A stretch of 64,000 nt of DNA from Polytrichum commune (Eukaryota; Streptophyta; Polytrichopsida; Polytrichales; Polytrichaceae): NCBI GenBank assembly GCA_950295325.1, contig OX485806.1, positions 17,114,001 to 17,178,000 on the forward strand, in the 5' to 3' direction. Position numbers and translations under genes: made by a program. Below are positions 1 through 12,096 of this stretch, piece after piece (within the stretch, counting starts at the first letter, position 1; every line of letters starts with the position of its first letter). The notes beneath the pieces were generated by a model that saw only the letters and a program-made list of their open reading frames with translations, made no database searches and was not told the origin of the DNA.

Positions 1-690
1 TTGTGGGGTTGGATGGGCTCACTATATGACACATACCTTATAATTATGCAGGCTAAATGTCCAGAAAACACTTGGTTACTATTCATTTCATTACCAATAC
101 ATGAGTTATAGGTAGTCGACATGCATCATTGAAAGAAATATGCAAATCCATCATTGTGGTGAGTTAACATATGGTGATCCAAAATAAATTTTCAATGACA
201 CATATCAATTGCTCAAGATACATATGATTGTAGTCTTTGCAATCCTAGGAGCTAGACTATAAGACCCACTTGGAAATTGTACATTTTAAAATACATTGGA
301 TTTAAAATAGATTGTAATATGCTAAATTTTAGATTTTTCAAAATTGGTGATTCCACATCACTATGTCAACAAGTTTTATGATGTGGCATGCCAAGATATC
401 ACCAACTCAAGTACATTGATTATGGTATTTAGTGTCACTTACCATTTGGAGTTACTCATAGAACTTTTGCTTAGTGTATGTGTGTAGTTTGTATTTTTGT
501 ATTTTTTTAATTTAATGTCATCTATTGTAGAAAGTTTATATAACATCATGTAATTTAAAATAGCAAATGACACTAAATACCACAAATATTGTCAAAATGG
601 TGTGATGCACACTCGGTAGTTCCCTCAACAAAATTTGTTTGTACAACCAAGAATACATTCAACTTGGGTGCCAAGAAGGCCTTCGAAACC
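1..690. other. Intergenic DNA, no gene seen
   Basis: AT-rich DNA with stops in all frames. I see no coding signal and no repeat that I can match elsewhere in the window. Confidence 0.5.
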
Positions 691-928
691 GGTGAGAGGA
701 AATTATAATATTTAAAAGTACTTCTCATTCATCCAACATAAAAACTTGACACCCTATGTGCTTGTGGCATTCATCTCGAATGACTTGGACTGAACTAAAT
801 TGGGGTCTTACAAGTAATTATGACATCAAAACAATTCAATAAAAACCTCCAAATTGCATATTATTTTAGGGCTTTTATGTTAGACGAATGAAAGGTGCAC
901 TCGTATGTAATAATTCCCTCCCTAAACC
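691..928. repeat. Hairpin MITE, family A, copy 1 (diverged)
   Basis: The left end (GGTGAGAGGAAATTATAA, then a stretch with CTCATTCATCCAACATAA) is roughly the inverse of the right end (TTATGTTAGACGAATGAAAGG ... TAATAATTCCCTCCC). The same ends, better preserved, occur at 33211-33599, so this is a second, older copy of a non-autonomous inverted-repeat element. The interior has no reading frame of note. Its boundaries are approximate. Confidence 0.5.
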
Positions 929-3745
929 GTCCAAACCCCACCTTCTCTAAAAACTCACCTCAGATATTATTTGGATGGCTCAGAAGTATGGGTGCTAAAT
1001 ACGTCATCTTTTATGCCTTGATGGTGTTTTATACCTACTAGTTGGACGAGGTTATAAAACGGGAAATTCGAAAGCCGTTCGAGAAAGGTTAGTACGACTA
1101 TGTACACCTCCGCTTTGACCGGCAATACGGACGATGAAAGGGTCCATTGGCCAACCATGGGAGGGTACAAATTGTATGAGAGATTGATGAGTTTGTTGTA
1201 GTATATGCAAGACATAGTGGCAATTGGGATAAGGCCCTTGACCAATGCTTGTGTTTGGAAATCTTGCATCTCTTCGCTTTTGGAGCGATACTCTCTATGA
1301 AGAGATGATGCATGAGGTAGACGATGCAAATACCATCACTTTAGGAGTTGAGCATGGAGACTTTATTGTGAAATAAGATTTCAATCATCATCATTATTAT
1401 TATTAGATTCAATAGATTTTTGGACTTAGGTAAATCTGCATTGAATCTCTTCTCTCTTCTTTTTTGGAACAAAGGAGGCGCATAACCGTTTAGCTAGTTT
1501 TCTCATCAAGTAAAGAGAAGATTTCACAATTGGGAATCGAATCGCCAACAACTCCATTCGGTTTTGGGTACCTCTCCACTATCATCCAATAGTTTAGGGT
1601 CATCTCAGATCAATCTACATTGAACGTGAAGAGATGATTTAACAAATCTTGGAAGATAATTCTTATATGAGCTTCAAGCTTATTGAACGGGGGTACACAA
1701 CCAACATGTGCGTTGGTGTGTGGTGAAGTTGCAAGTACTTTAACGCTTCCCGGATGTTGTGCTAGGGTGGCGGAGTGGTTGGTGTGGTCGGTGTGTCCGC
1801 GAATGAATGCCGGCGATGAGGAGCTTTGTTTATTCTTACCGATGTACTATCTTACTTTGGTAAACGGATGCATGAAAGGACATGCCGGGTTTTGGAAAAT
1901 AGGTAGCATAATATTAATCCAACAACTTTGTGCTACATATTTGGGTTCAAGCAATTTTCATCACATCTATGTAGTTTCAGAATTGACTTTTCCCAGTAGT
2001 AAAACATGCGCATAATTGCAACAAATCCCAACTTACCTAGTCTTTTGCACAAGGGTTTTGAAAACATCATGAGGTGGACATAAGCAAAAGGAAAAAAGAA
2101 AAAAGAAAAAAGAAAGTGTTAGTGTAATACATTGACCAATGATGTTTGATCACCACCTTCTATCCATGCCCACATGGGCACGGAGGGTGCAAAAGTGTCT
2201 TATTGCTTATTTGCTTATTTTCAATAGGTGGACCAAGAGATTTGAGAATTATTTTAATGGGACCGGGAGATGCATGAGTTGGACATGATATATCCAAGAC
2301 TTGAATCTCTTAAATGTTTAAGAATACTCAAATAATCATATCACATGGCCACATCTTGATCGTGAAGTCCACATGATAACCTTGAGGGGGGGGTGCACCT
2401 TTCATTAAAACCAAGAACCACATGCGTTCGCAACATACTTAAAATTTAAAATAACTAAACTAAAAAAACCCTATGTACAAGCAATTTTGGTAAAATTAAG
2501 CTATACACATACAATTTCAATGATAAAAAATGTCTATATATAGTAATTACATAAGTATACAACTATTATTTTGAATAACAATCAACCCCTATCATATGTA
2601 AAATGCAAAACCCTAGCATTCATCATAAAGTTGTTCGGGACCTTTTCATCCCCCAAATGCAACTCATAAGCTAATGCAATTATTGTTTCCAGAGGTTAGT
2701 AAGATCGTAAGGTCACTTTTTATTGGCCTTTTTGATACCAACATAAGCCAATCTCCATGTTTGATGGACAGTCCATCAAGTCAATTGGATCCCCATACTC
2801 CACCCAATGATTACCAAGTTTTCTACGCATCTCATAAACCCTCCTAGGAGACCAAACCTTAATCGGCACGTTCCTCTTGCAACCCTAATCAAGAAGTGGC
2901 CTTGTATTGAACCTAACGACCCCTTCGAAAACCCTAATACTGTCTCTTTTATACATGCATGAACGAGACAAGAAAAATGAAAAAAAAAAAAAAAAAAATC
3001 CTAGTTTCATCCAATATTAGATATTTATCCCATAAAGTCCAATGACACTACCATACAAGTACAAATGTAGTATATTTTCTAAAAACCCTTCATACATGTA
3101 CATGCCTACGAGCAACAATTTGTGTAGCATATGTATATGTAATACGGCAAAGTTCAAATCAACGCCCCTTTTGTGCACTCACGTATAACAATGTTTAGGG
3201 CTTTGGACACTTGATTTGTTTAAATAACCAGGTGAAATTTGATGGATGTGAAGTTGTGGAGAGCTACAAAATAGACTCTTTATTTCCTTCGTATAAGTGA
3301 GAATTGAACAATACACATGCATGATGGAAATGCAACATTTGAAACTCATGAGATATAGTGTGATGTTTAAACCCTACAACAAACAACAAATACTATCCAT
3401 CATGGTGTCTGTGAGGACCTCCACTTGAGGACTCACATGGGACCATCTACTTTTCTTCCATTTAGGGTAGATCCTAAATCTTTTGGTTGCTACTTCCCAA
3501 CACCAACTTCATAGGAGGTACAAAATAGAATAACTTTCTGAACTTCCAAAGGACAAAATCTAATACCAAAAAGATCAAAAGTGGTTCTATTTGTCCTTGA
3601 GGACCACCTCTAGACTCCTCATTTGGCCCACTTTTGGCATAGCCAACCAAGAATAAGTACATTGCTTTTGGGTAAATATCCTCTCATCTTACTTAGCGTT
3701 TGGTGGCTAAAAGCAAACGTAAAAGTGTTCCATACGGGTGGGAAC
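929..3745. other. Intergenic DNA, no gene supported
   Basis: Short open stretches occur, for example 1683-2015 on the plus strand and 967-1329 on the minus strand. None has a recognisable motif, codon bias or splice context. A 19-base poly-A run lies near 2980. I assign no function to any of it. Confidence 0.45.
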
Positions 3746-5491
3746 CATGCCCACCAATAAGTAGGCTAGAGTGAACCAACACCCACACTCGTACCCTCGG
3801 GGGATGAAGGCCTCGCGGATGACACTGAAAACTTCATCCTTCTTTATGGGGAAGCCCCCCCTCCGCACTAGGCGCTCCTCGTTTGTGAGGAGTTGCTGCT
3901 GCCCGGCTGCCCGAGACTCTGCTGCCCCCGAGACTCTGTCTGTTGCCCGACTCTGTCGGCTGCCCTCGACTTTGCCCGGCCCAAAAGTCCCTATTATCTT
4001 TCCATGAGCTTAATTAACTAACAATTTGAAACAAGTTCAAAGTCTAAACTTTGAAGGGTTTAAACTTGTTTCAAATTGTTAGTTAATTAAGCTCATGGAA
4101 AGATTAATGTAGAATTAGAAATCTGATAATTTGAATTTGGAATAGGGACTTTTGGGCCGGGCAAAGTCGAGGGCAGCTGACAGAGTCGAGCAGCAGACAA
4201 AGTCTCGGGGGCAGCAGAGTCTCGGGCAGCCGGGCAGCGGCAACTCCTCACAAATGAGGAGCGCCTATTGCCGAGGGAAGCCCCCCCTTAGAAAGGGGGG
4301 CAGCCTTCAAGGAAATTTCTGAACCCAACCGAAAAGTGCTACCCGCCCCGCCCAACTTCAAAAAAATAATTGCTCTTGCATTCTTGAAGGCTGCTTGACT
4401 ACAAATCCCATATTGAGTGCACTTCGCCTTCAAGGTCTAAAATCCAATATATATGTGCACTTCCAATTAGTAAATAAGCAATTCATTGGGATTTCATTCC
4501 GGAAATGAAACCATCAATGAAGCATGTAACCAACTTCGAGGTCAAATAAAATCACAAAATCCTCATTAACATTGAGGTTATAATTTTTTTGACTTACCAT
4601 TTGAAATTGTCTTTGTCATTCTAAAATGACACTTAAATTTAGTGTGCTGATTTAGTATGTATATTCTATAATATTTTAGTAACGCCGCCTACTTTTCACA
4701 AGTATTCATAAAAAAATTAATTAAATAATTAAACTACTGTAATTAAATAATTAAATAAATATAATTACTGGAATTAATTTATTAATTTAATTGCTGAAAT
4801 GAATTACTGGAATGAATTGGTTCAGTTAATTACTGGAAGTAATTGAATTTAATTACAGTAATTAAAAATTATAATTAATTAGTATTGCTTAATTTGGTAA
4901 GCACACTAATAGGATTCATCAGTAATTACATTTAATTAATTAATTAATTGTTTATGAATACTTGTGAAAAGTAGGCGGCGTTACTAAAATATTATAGAAT
5001 ATACATACTAAATCAGCACACTAAATTTAAGTGTCATTTTAGAATGACAAAGACAATTTCAAATGGTAAGTCAAAAAAATTATAACCTCAATGTTAATGA
5101 GGATTTTGTGATTTTATTTGACCTCGAAGTTGGTCACATGCTTCATTGATGGTTTCATTTCCGGAATGAAATCCCAATGAATTGCTTATTTACTAATTGG
5201 AAGTGCACATATATATTGGATTTTAGACCTTGAAGGCGAAGTGCACTCAATATGGGATTTGTAGTCAAGCGGCCTTCAAGAATGCAAGAGCAATATTTTT
5301 TTTGAAGTTGGGCGGGGCGGGTAGCACTTTTCGGTCGGGTTCAAAAATTTCCTTGGAGGCTAGCCCCCTTTCTAAGGGGGGGCTTCCCCATAAAGAAGGA
5401 TGAAGTTTTCAGTGTCATCCGCGAGGCCTTCATCCCCCGAGGGTACGAGTGTGGGTGTTGGTTCACCCTAGCCCAATAAGTATGGGCATGG
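3746..5491. mobile_element. Foldback transposable element with a nested foldback
   Basis: Reading in from both ends gives the same sequence inverted: CCATGCCCA ... GTGAACCAACACCCACACTCG on the left, and its complement at 5446-5491 on the right. The arms run through 3748-3862, resume at 4297-4712, and pair with 4949-5491, with only scattered mismatches. An AT-rich spacer of about 236 bp (AATTAAT-rich) separates them. The left arm is interrupted by a second inverted repeat (3849-4294). There is no transposase frame, so the element is non-autonomous. Near identity of the ~415 bp arms suggests recent origin or gene conversion between arms. No clear target-site duplication was found. Confidence 0.8.
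3849..4294. repeat. Nested inner foldback, GC-rich arms
   Basis: The segment starting GGGGAAGCCCCCCCT and running to GGCCCAAAAGTCCCTA (3849-3992) is repeated inverted at about 4140-4294. Inside lies a second tight hairpin (about 4006-4098) built on TTAACTAACAATTTGAAAC and its complement. The outer part is rich in CGAGACTCTG/CTGCCCGG repeats and is much more GC-rich than its surroundings. Its position inside one arm of the larger palindrome shows it arrived later, or grew from that arm. Confidence 0.75.
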
Positions 5492-5961
5492 CATTAGTTT
5501 ACACCTTTGCAAGCTAAAAATTACAGTGGAGGGAAAGAGGTTCGTATTTATAATATTGTCCAGTGAGAGGGTCAAATTTTAAGTGCCTTGTCCTAGGGCT
5601 AAGAATTTGTGGTATCTATGTAAACTCATCCGTTAGCAAGGTGGAAACTATTTTATAGTTTGAAAGTACAATTTCATACTATTTGATTCCAAAAACAACA
5701 TTAAAGACCCCAAATTAGTGTAATGGATTGAAGTTAGAATGAATCGACCCTCAACCTTATAAGGGACTAGAGTCCCTTTACCCATGATGGAGGAGATCAT
5801 ATAAACACCACGAACCCCGAGATGTCCTTTAGTACCAACTACATCAAGTATATGGATTTCATGTTGTGTAAGTGAAGTAACCGTTGTCGCACCATATTAA
5901 TTAAAGTAGACATGCCCAATTCACTTACTAATCTCAAATGGGAACCTATATTTGAGTAGTA

Positions 5962-6585
5962 CAGTCCACCCTCTATAAATGCTACACCTATAAGTGTTAA
6001 CCCTCTCTAAATGTTAACTTTCTTCTACTCCCCACATATTGCACACTATAAATGTTAAACATGTTAACTGTTAACAAAATGGTACTCCCTTCTTTGTAAA
6101 TTTGACTCCATAAATGTTAACGAATGAAATACAACCATAATATGGATGATAAAAACTACACATCCAGTGAGGGAGAGGAGTGTGAGGTGGAACCCATTCC
6201 ATCTTATAGCGACTTGCAATCTAGTTTTGGTACCATTAGAAGGTACATGGAATCACGTTCATGTGATGTGTCCAAGTATGTGGGTTTGTTGGTGCAGATT
6301 GAGAAATATTTGCAAGTTGTGCATGCAGATGAATCTCACCAAAGAACCATTGATTCATACTTCACCCGTGATTTGTAAACTTGATATTGAATAAAGTTTT
6401 GATTGGGTTTGCAATTTTATGAATGGTATTCTCTCACAAGGACTCTTCACAATTGCTTATATTTATAAATGTTAAGATTTGTATATTGCTCAAAAAAGTA
6501 ATTTTATAATTGTTAACTATTAACACCTCTATAAATGTCAACTTTGATCCACTCCCGAGGGTTAACATTTATAGAGGGTAGACTG
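5962..6585 (+). mobile_element. Pogo/Emigrant-like DNA transposon, internally deleted
   Basis: The terminal inverted repeats are CAGTCCACCCTCTATAAATG on the left and CAGTCTACCCTCTATAAATG read inward from the right. They are flanked by TA on both sides (5960-5961 and 6586-6587). This resembles the plant Emigrant/Lemi1 termini, which also begin CAGT and contain CCTCTATAAAT, and the TA duplication fits the Tc1/mariner-pogo superfamily. At 624 bp it is far too short for a full transposase and keeps only the gene's 3' end. Repeats of TAAATGTTAAC fill the left subterminal region. Confidence 0.85.
6124..6378 (+). pseudogene. C-terminal remnant of a pogo/CENP-B-like transposase
   Basis: An 84-residue open frame ends ...HQRTIDSYFTRDL. 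Plant pogo/Tigger-like transposases commonly end with a short acidic region, then a helical stretch and a QTTIDSFF-type tail. The acidic GEECEVEP stretch, the RRYMESRSCDVSKYVGLL helix and the final TIDSYF fit that pattern. The helix-turn-helix and DDE catalytic domain are absent, lost by internal deletion. It lies inside the inverted repeats of the 5962-6585 element in the expected orientation. The frame is still open, so the deletion may be fairly recent. The family call rests on recalled motif similarity and was not searched. Confidence 0.55.
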
Positions 6586-6807
6586 TATGTGGTTAGATGA
6601 GGCTCCAAGAACGGATACCAAGAAGATATGTGTTTAAAAAAGATTAGACTATGTGTTCAAACATGATATCTGTTCTAGACTCAAAGGTTTATGTTAATTG
6701 GGGGGGGGACCTATATGACCACTTAAGGAGAATAAGATTCTTTAATTTGATAGAGATTAAGATATTCACATGAACTTCAAAAATTATGAAGAAAGTGGCT
6801 AAGGTGT

Positions 6808-6940
6808 TGATTGTAGAAAGTATAGCATCAGATTGCTCGTAATCAATATAAATGTAATGGAAGAGGCATGAGAAACAATAAGGTTAGAATAAGACCACAA
6901 TGCTAGTCCGAAGGGGGATAAGAGTTATCCCATATTGTTT
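6808..6940 (+). repeat. Copia 5' LTR (or its preserved part)
   Basis: This segment matches 22692-22815 over about 125 bases, sharing for example GGAAGAGGCATGAGAAACAA and CCACAATGCTAGTCC. Both begin with TG. This copy precedes the gag remnant and the other follows the RNase H remnant, as expected of a 5'/3' LTR pair. The two copies differ at many positions, so the insertion is old. The right end is unclear because the two copies diverge after GGGATA. Confidence 0.65.
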
Positions 6941-6950
6941 GTATGAACCC

Positions 6951-6957
6951 AAAAAAA

Positions 6958-6997
<40 letters not shown>
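6951..6997. repeat. Poly-A plus (AC)n microsatellite
   Basis: Ten A residues are followed by about 18 AC dinucleotides, just downstream of the copia LTR. Confidence 0.95.
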
Positions 6998-6999
<2 letters not shown>

Positions 7000-7374
7000 A
7001 AAAGTCAAAGCAAGGAGAGCATGAGACATCTCACTCCAAGCATTATTCATATGCCTTTGTGCTATCTAATCTCTAGTCCTATTGACTTCCAATAGGTTAT
7101 GGGCCCACCATGCAAGTCAAGTGCTTAGAGATTTGATTACTTTGAGGTTGCAGAGTGGATCTTGAGGGGTTGGTGCTTTGGAGCGTTGGAGGTGTCCGAA
7201 AACGCATATGTTTGATACAAGAACATATGATACAAAAGTATATTTCCACTACATTGAGGTAAAAACACATATTCTGAGTATAAGATGTTATCTTCTAGTT
7301 TGAGGTGTGTTGATTGTAGGTCAACCAAAAATAGTTTGAATGTTTTAAGAGTATATCTGAGCGTATAACCACAT

Positions 7375-7895
7375 CATTTGATAGGGATGCCGCTAGAATT
7401 ATTGACAAGTTCAATGAAGGGAACTTCAACCTTTGGAAGTTCAAAATCAAAATATTGTTGGCATCCATGGATCTCTGGGACATTGTTGATGGATCTGATG
7501 CAAATCCCAAAGTGTTGAAGGAATACCAAAGGCGCGTCAAGATTGTCATGTCCATCATTAGCCTCAACTTGACGGACAACTTGCGCACATAAAAAATTGC
7601 AAGGACTTGTAGAGGCGTAGAAGACTTTTTGCAACATTCACGAGACGAGGAGTTTGTCCAACATCCTTGTTGTTCGCCACAAATTCTTCATGTGTAAGAT
7701 ACAAGAGGGTGACGACTTGTTAGACCACGTCAACAAGGTCAAGGCACTCACGGATTAGCTTGTTGGATTATAAGTACTGTGAAAGAGGAAAACATCATCA
7801 TGACTTTGCTCGAGAGTTTGTCAGCGTCATACGAAAATTTAATCACCGCCTTGGAGACAATGCCAATAAAAGAACTTACGATGGACTACGTGATA
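7375..7895 (+). pseudogene. Copia gag remnant (UBN2 type)
   Basis: The frame reads DKFNEGNFNLWKFKIK..LASMDLWDIVDG, the usual start of a Ty1/copia Gag (retrotran_gag/UBN2 family: F-x-G-x-N-F-x-x-W). Further on come LTDNLRT and ...ELTMDYV. In a working element Gag builds the virus-like particle that holds the RNA. Here a stop follows DNLRT, the frame shifts repeatedly, and the sequence breaks off near 7895. The next Gag residues (MSKRKEK) reappear only near 8815. Confidence 0.8.
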
Positions 7896-8800
7896 GTGTC
7901 ATGATGATACTGGTTAAAACGTAGGCATTTATGTATGTTATTGTTATTCCAAGTATGTATGTAGATGAAAATTAGTATGATATTATTTAATCATATTCTA
8001 GATAGTTATTTAGTTGAAAACCATTCTTAACTTCAAGATCGAGAATACTTAGTAGGTAGGGTGTGGTAGGTAGGACTTGTAGCTAGGGTTATGGAAAGAT
8101 TTACCAAAATCAATCGTTATCTAGTTACTTAGGATTCCTTGACATCTTAAGTCTAATGGTATCCTATTGGCCAGAGGGGAGAAAAGAAAAGAAAATGTAA
8201 GAGATGGAAGGAGGATGTTGGATGTTTGTGAGTTTGACATTCGGAGTTTGGAGGAGTTAAAGGCCTTGGATGAATTTAGAAAGGCTTTGAGGCATTTAGA
8301 TGTGTTGAAGATCTTGGAGGAGTTTGGAGACGTTGATGACCTTAGACAAGCAGTAGAGACCATTGACGAAACTTTGGAGACCGCTTAAGGTCATTTGTGA
8401 GAGGCCTAAAAACATTACATTAGTGATGGATTGAGAGTTTAGTTCGAATGTTGGATTGAAAAATTAGTTTGAATGAAAGATTGAAATTTTAGTTTAAATG
8501 AAGTATTGAGAATTGATTTTGAGTGATGGATTGAGAGTTTAGTTTGAATGAAGATGTGTGTTTTTTAATTTAAATATTCAATTATGTGAATATTCACATT
8601 TATTGAATTAGTATCCAAGTTGTTAAGAAAAATTACATTTAATAGAATCAAAATATTTTTGTAAAAAATGAATTGTTAGAAATTAACTTGTGTTTTTTAA
8701 ATACATTTAAATAATAAAACTTCTACCACCAAAGGCACCATGCTTCTGGTTTTAAAATTTTAAATAAATAAAAAATAAATAAAACAAGACAACGGTGCAT
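7896..8800. other. ~900 bp insertion inside the copia gag remnant
   Basis: Gag-like sequence stops after a TMDYVI reading near 7895 and resumes with MYEMSKRKEK near 8805, so the DNA between was added later. It contains repeats of the form GATTGA.AATTTAGTTTGAATGA (about 8430-8560) and an open frame of 73 codons (8167-8388) rich in L, E and D. I do not recognise that frame and think it chance. No inverted termini or target-site duplication could be fixed. Confidence 0.5.
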
Positions 8801-8804
8801 TTGA

Positions 8805-9575
8805 TGTACGAGATGTCCAAGCGTAAGGAGAAAAACCCCAAGATGAGGATGTCATCTTGGTGTTGCATCAAACAAAAGGAGCAACTCATTTCCACGCCAA
8901 AGTGCAAGTTCGTGCTTCTATTGCGGTAAAGCATGCCACATTGTGCGTTTTTGTTACGAAACAAAGAACAAGAAGCACAAAAATGTGAAGAATGCGAAAG
9001 ACGATATCGACTATGCATTTGTAATGCGTAGTGGGATACATTTCAAGAGCATGTGCAAGTGGATCATGAATTTAGTAGCCACCAAACACATGACTTTACA
9101 AAGGACTGCATTCGATATGTATGAGGTGATTGCTTTATGTAATGTGTATTTGGATGATGTTAGTGTTGTCGAAGCCATCACAATGGGATCTATTGTCGAA
9201 GAAACAATTATCAAAGGTAAAATCAATCGAATTCTTATTAAAGATGTGCTTCACGTATTTGAATTGCAATCCAATTTGCTCTCGGTGGGCAAACTTGTGT
9301 TGAATGGTTTGATTGTACAATTCAAACTAAATGAATGCTTTGTAAGGTTCATGATGGCGAAGCCATTGTAATTGTATCACATGAAGACAACTTGTACAAA
9401 ATGAATTTTACGAAGGTGCACAAAGCATATGCAACTAATTTGGTGCAATCTCCAATGGGATATGGTGTGTTCGAGCTTTGGCACCACCGCCTCAACCATT
9501 TGAACGGGGAGAATGTTTATATGCTCCAAAACATGGTGAGCGACATAAACCTTGGCTCCACACCACTGTCTAGAA
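8805..9575 (+). pseudogene. Copia zinc knuckle, dead protease and GAG-pre-integrase remnant
   Basis: The frame starting near 8890 reads CFYCGKACHIVRFC, a complete CX2CX4HX4C nucleocapsid knuckle. Next comes WIMNLVATKHMT, where active copia proteases have W-x-x-D-S-G-A-(T/S)-x-H-(M/I). The catalytic Asp-Ser-Gly is replaced by Asn-Leu-Val, so the protease is inactive. DVLHVFELQSNLLSVGKL follows, as usual after the protease. In another frame (frameshift near 9360) ELWHHRLNHLN matches the GAG-pre-integrase H-x-R-L-x-H-L-N motif. Similarity ends near 9575, where the minus-strand transposase-like sequence begins. Confidence 0.85.
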
Positions 9576-11018
9576 GATCTACGGACAAACTTAAAAGTTG
9601 AATGGTCTTTAAGTGCCATAATACTATCCATAGTTCCCATTCCACTACGCACAAAACGTTTTGATCCAGATACAAAATTATGACAATTTGGGGATGCAAA
9701 AGTATTGAATTTGTCCATGACCACCTTTAATGATGAACCAACTAGGTGATGGCCTTCACCAATAGTGGAAGATTTGAGAAGATAATCGGCCGAGAATTGC
9801 TTGCTTGCACCCAAAACTATAGCTGAATTTGTTGCGGTAGGTGTTTTCAATACTTCATTTGCAACGCACTGGTATGCCATGTCTAATGATTCACGGCATA
9901 TACCATTAGATACAGGGTGATTATGCATACCAAGATGAATGCAAACCCTTGACAACTCAGTAGATGTGGAATGGACATAAAGTATGCGAGCATGACATAT
10001 AGCAATGCACATATGTGGTGATCAACATACCTTACACTCTAGTAGGGGTAATATCATCCACAACAAATGGGAGATGAGTTGAACTTCCCCACTATGTACT
10101 ATTGTGTATACCTCCATTACAATGCATATAATTGCAGTGATCAATCTGACATTGGAGATGACCTACACAAGTAGATCGTCGAAAAGACAATCTAAAGTCA
10201 TTTTGGATATTCATGGTTTTGGTGGTACACCAAGGGTGACCATCGCACATCTTGTCCATGCCATCCATTGAGCGACCATATGCATTTGAAACTCCAAATG
10301 GCACAGGGGGTAAAACAAACAAAATATCACCATCGAAAGAAGATGATAAGTACTTGATATCCCAAACAACTATATTCTTAAAATTAATTGCGGTAAGATT
10401 CGATTTTGATTTTTTCCTATACTTTGTGAACTTGAAGGCATCAATGATAGTCAACCCTATAGATGAAGGCGAAGGGTGTAGTGAAGGACGTTGAGAAGGT
10501 GTGTTGTGACAAACAAACTTCTTGTACAAAGGACTGCATGAGGATTTGGATGCATGCAAAGGGATTTGAGAAGGAGTATTTTTAAAAGGAAATGACGATA
10601 TGTTCAATAGATCAATGGTTGCATAAATATTATCATCACAATCTGATAATACACACATAGTATTATCATCAGGCTCCAATTTAACATTTGCAACATTTGG
10701 CATTTGAATTGTGGATGCACCAAATTGGTTTGTCAATACAATAGTTGAAGCTTGCATTTGGGACTCAGAAAGACCTTTCACTCTGAATGAACCAAGCCCC
10801 AAAATCCACATCGAACCATCTTCAGTTTTATTATTTTGGATTAGGATTGTTTCATAGACTTGTCCATCCGCAGAAAACATCTCCTACTCTATGTACATGG
10901 TTCCCATTTGGAGATTGAACCTCAAACTGAGAAGATCCTCTAAGACACCCACATGATCATCATCTTAAAGTGGCAACGTGAATGAAACAGAGGATTTATG
11001 AGCTCTAATGGTGGCCAT
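9575..11018 (-). pseudogene. Transposase-like protein with Cys/His clusters, broken and truncated
   Basis: From the ATG at 11018 the minus strand reads MATIRAHKSSVSFTLPL, then is broken by TAA and TAG before continuing in the same frame through 10092. Another stop and a frameshift follow, and it then reads on to about 9575. Visible features are a Cys/His cluster (CVGHLQC...HCNYMH, near 10150), a second cluster (CIAICHARI ... CIHLGMHNHPV, about 9900-10010) and SGSKRFVRSGMGTMDSIM near 9640. An HNHP tail after spaced cysteines is typical of the FLYWCH/WRKY-GCM1-type zinc fingers at the N-terminus of Mutator-like transposases. The catalytic DDE region, expected downstream, is missing because the sequence stops where the copia remnant starts. 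It is divergent from the gene at 12097, about 1 kb away. The exact transposase family is an inference. Confidence 0.5.
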
Positions 11019-12096
11019 AGAGATCGAAAGCAATAGATGCACTATACAATATTATTGGACGTAACGGGCTCTTTATGTTGAATATTGTATAATATAATAT
11101 TGAATGCATGATATCATAACATCTAATAATATACAAATAGACAGCTCACAATAACAACCAAAAAATATTTGTAGACGAAATATAGAACCCTAAAGCAAAG
11201 CCTAAAAAATATCTCATTTGGAAACCTAATCATACAGAACCCAACCCACTAGTGGGATGTGGATTATAATTTCATCATAACATTCTTTATAAACAAGACC
11301 TTGTGTGCACAAAAGAAAACTTAGAAATTCAAAAAAAAAAAAATGTTTGAAGTTTTCTAGCACGAAGCAATTACAAAGGGCCAAATTGGAACGACAAATG
11401 GGTAGGGTTACTTTATGTGACATCAAAGACACTACATACGTACTAGAATTTCCTGCAATAAAAGAAAATAAAAATGTTGAAATCAAGACGCAAGATAGCA
11501 AACAACCTTTCATTTTTGGAAATGATGATGACAAACGAGTGAGCACACTGCCAACAATATATCTGATGCAGAACAAGAAAGAGAATGTACTTCCATTTAC
11601 AATGCACCGGTAAGTTTTTCATGGTTTTATGTATAGATAAGGCAATTTTCCAATTGATATCACCTCTTGAACTTCTAAAATACCTACGCATAGAAATTGT
11701 GTTTCTTACGCAAAATTTGATTGTAAGGTATTTAAAAAACAGAAAACCACATAAAAAACTAGGAATGTTGTCAATAAAAAATGTTATATGCAAATTAGTG
11801 GCTACTACGTCTAGAGCAATGTAATAAGGCAACATGCAAACTTTAACCTTAAAATTAGAAGGAGATTTTTCCTCGTTTTGAAACAACTCTTTGCGGGGAA
11901 CTTTTTCTGTTCTAATCCATTTCCCATGGATTTTTCTTCCGATTCAATTTGAAAAATAAACATCGTTTTAGCCATAATATTTAAGGGAAATTGAACGTTT
12001 TGGAACAGTCAGGAGAAAAAATGACCATTTCATGATGGTTGTGCGCATGAGGTACACAAAGTGTAGAGGGAGGCGAACTCTCCAAATGGAGGCCTA
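11019..12096. promoter_or_regulatory. Intergenic region between two divergent genes
   Basis: This interval of about 1.08 kb lies between the start of the minus-strand transposase-like gene and the first open exon of the plus-strand gene, and by position should contain both promoters. It is AT-rich. An open frame of 102 codons at 11305-11613 is lysine-rich and unrecognised. A possible upstream start for the plus gene (MVVRMRYTKCRGRR, near 12031) runs into a TAA. I could not identify a TATA box with confidence. Confidence 0.3.

Larger units (their letters stand above)
5880..6806 (+). repeat. Dispersed repeat family R2, copy 1, split by a pogo-like insertion
   Basis: The left part (GTAGACATGCCCAATTC ... 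TATATTTGAGTAG, to 5961) and the right part (TGTGGTTAGATGAGGCTCC ... GAAGAAAGTGGCTAAGG, 6588-6806) together match the uninterrupted copy at 48230-48670. The insertion sits exactly at the TA in GAGTGGTATGTGG of that copy. The repeat is cut off on the right by the copia LTR at 6808. Other copies lie at 24085-24420, 41635-41880, 45435-45850 (minus), 49075-49245 (minus) and 53625-53715 (minus). Confidence 0.75.

Noticed and set aside
8167-8388. 73-codon open frame rich in Leu, Glu and Asp
   Set aside because: It lies inside an insertion in a dead gag gene, its sequence is built from short GA-rich repeats, and no splice partner or homologue is apparent.
10092-10880. 262-codon open frame as an intact host gene
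   Set aside because: Reading upstream in the same frame to an ATG at 11018 crosses two stops, and the protein continues after a stop and frameshift downstream, so it is one open part of a broken gene.
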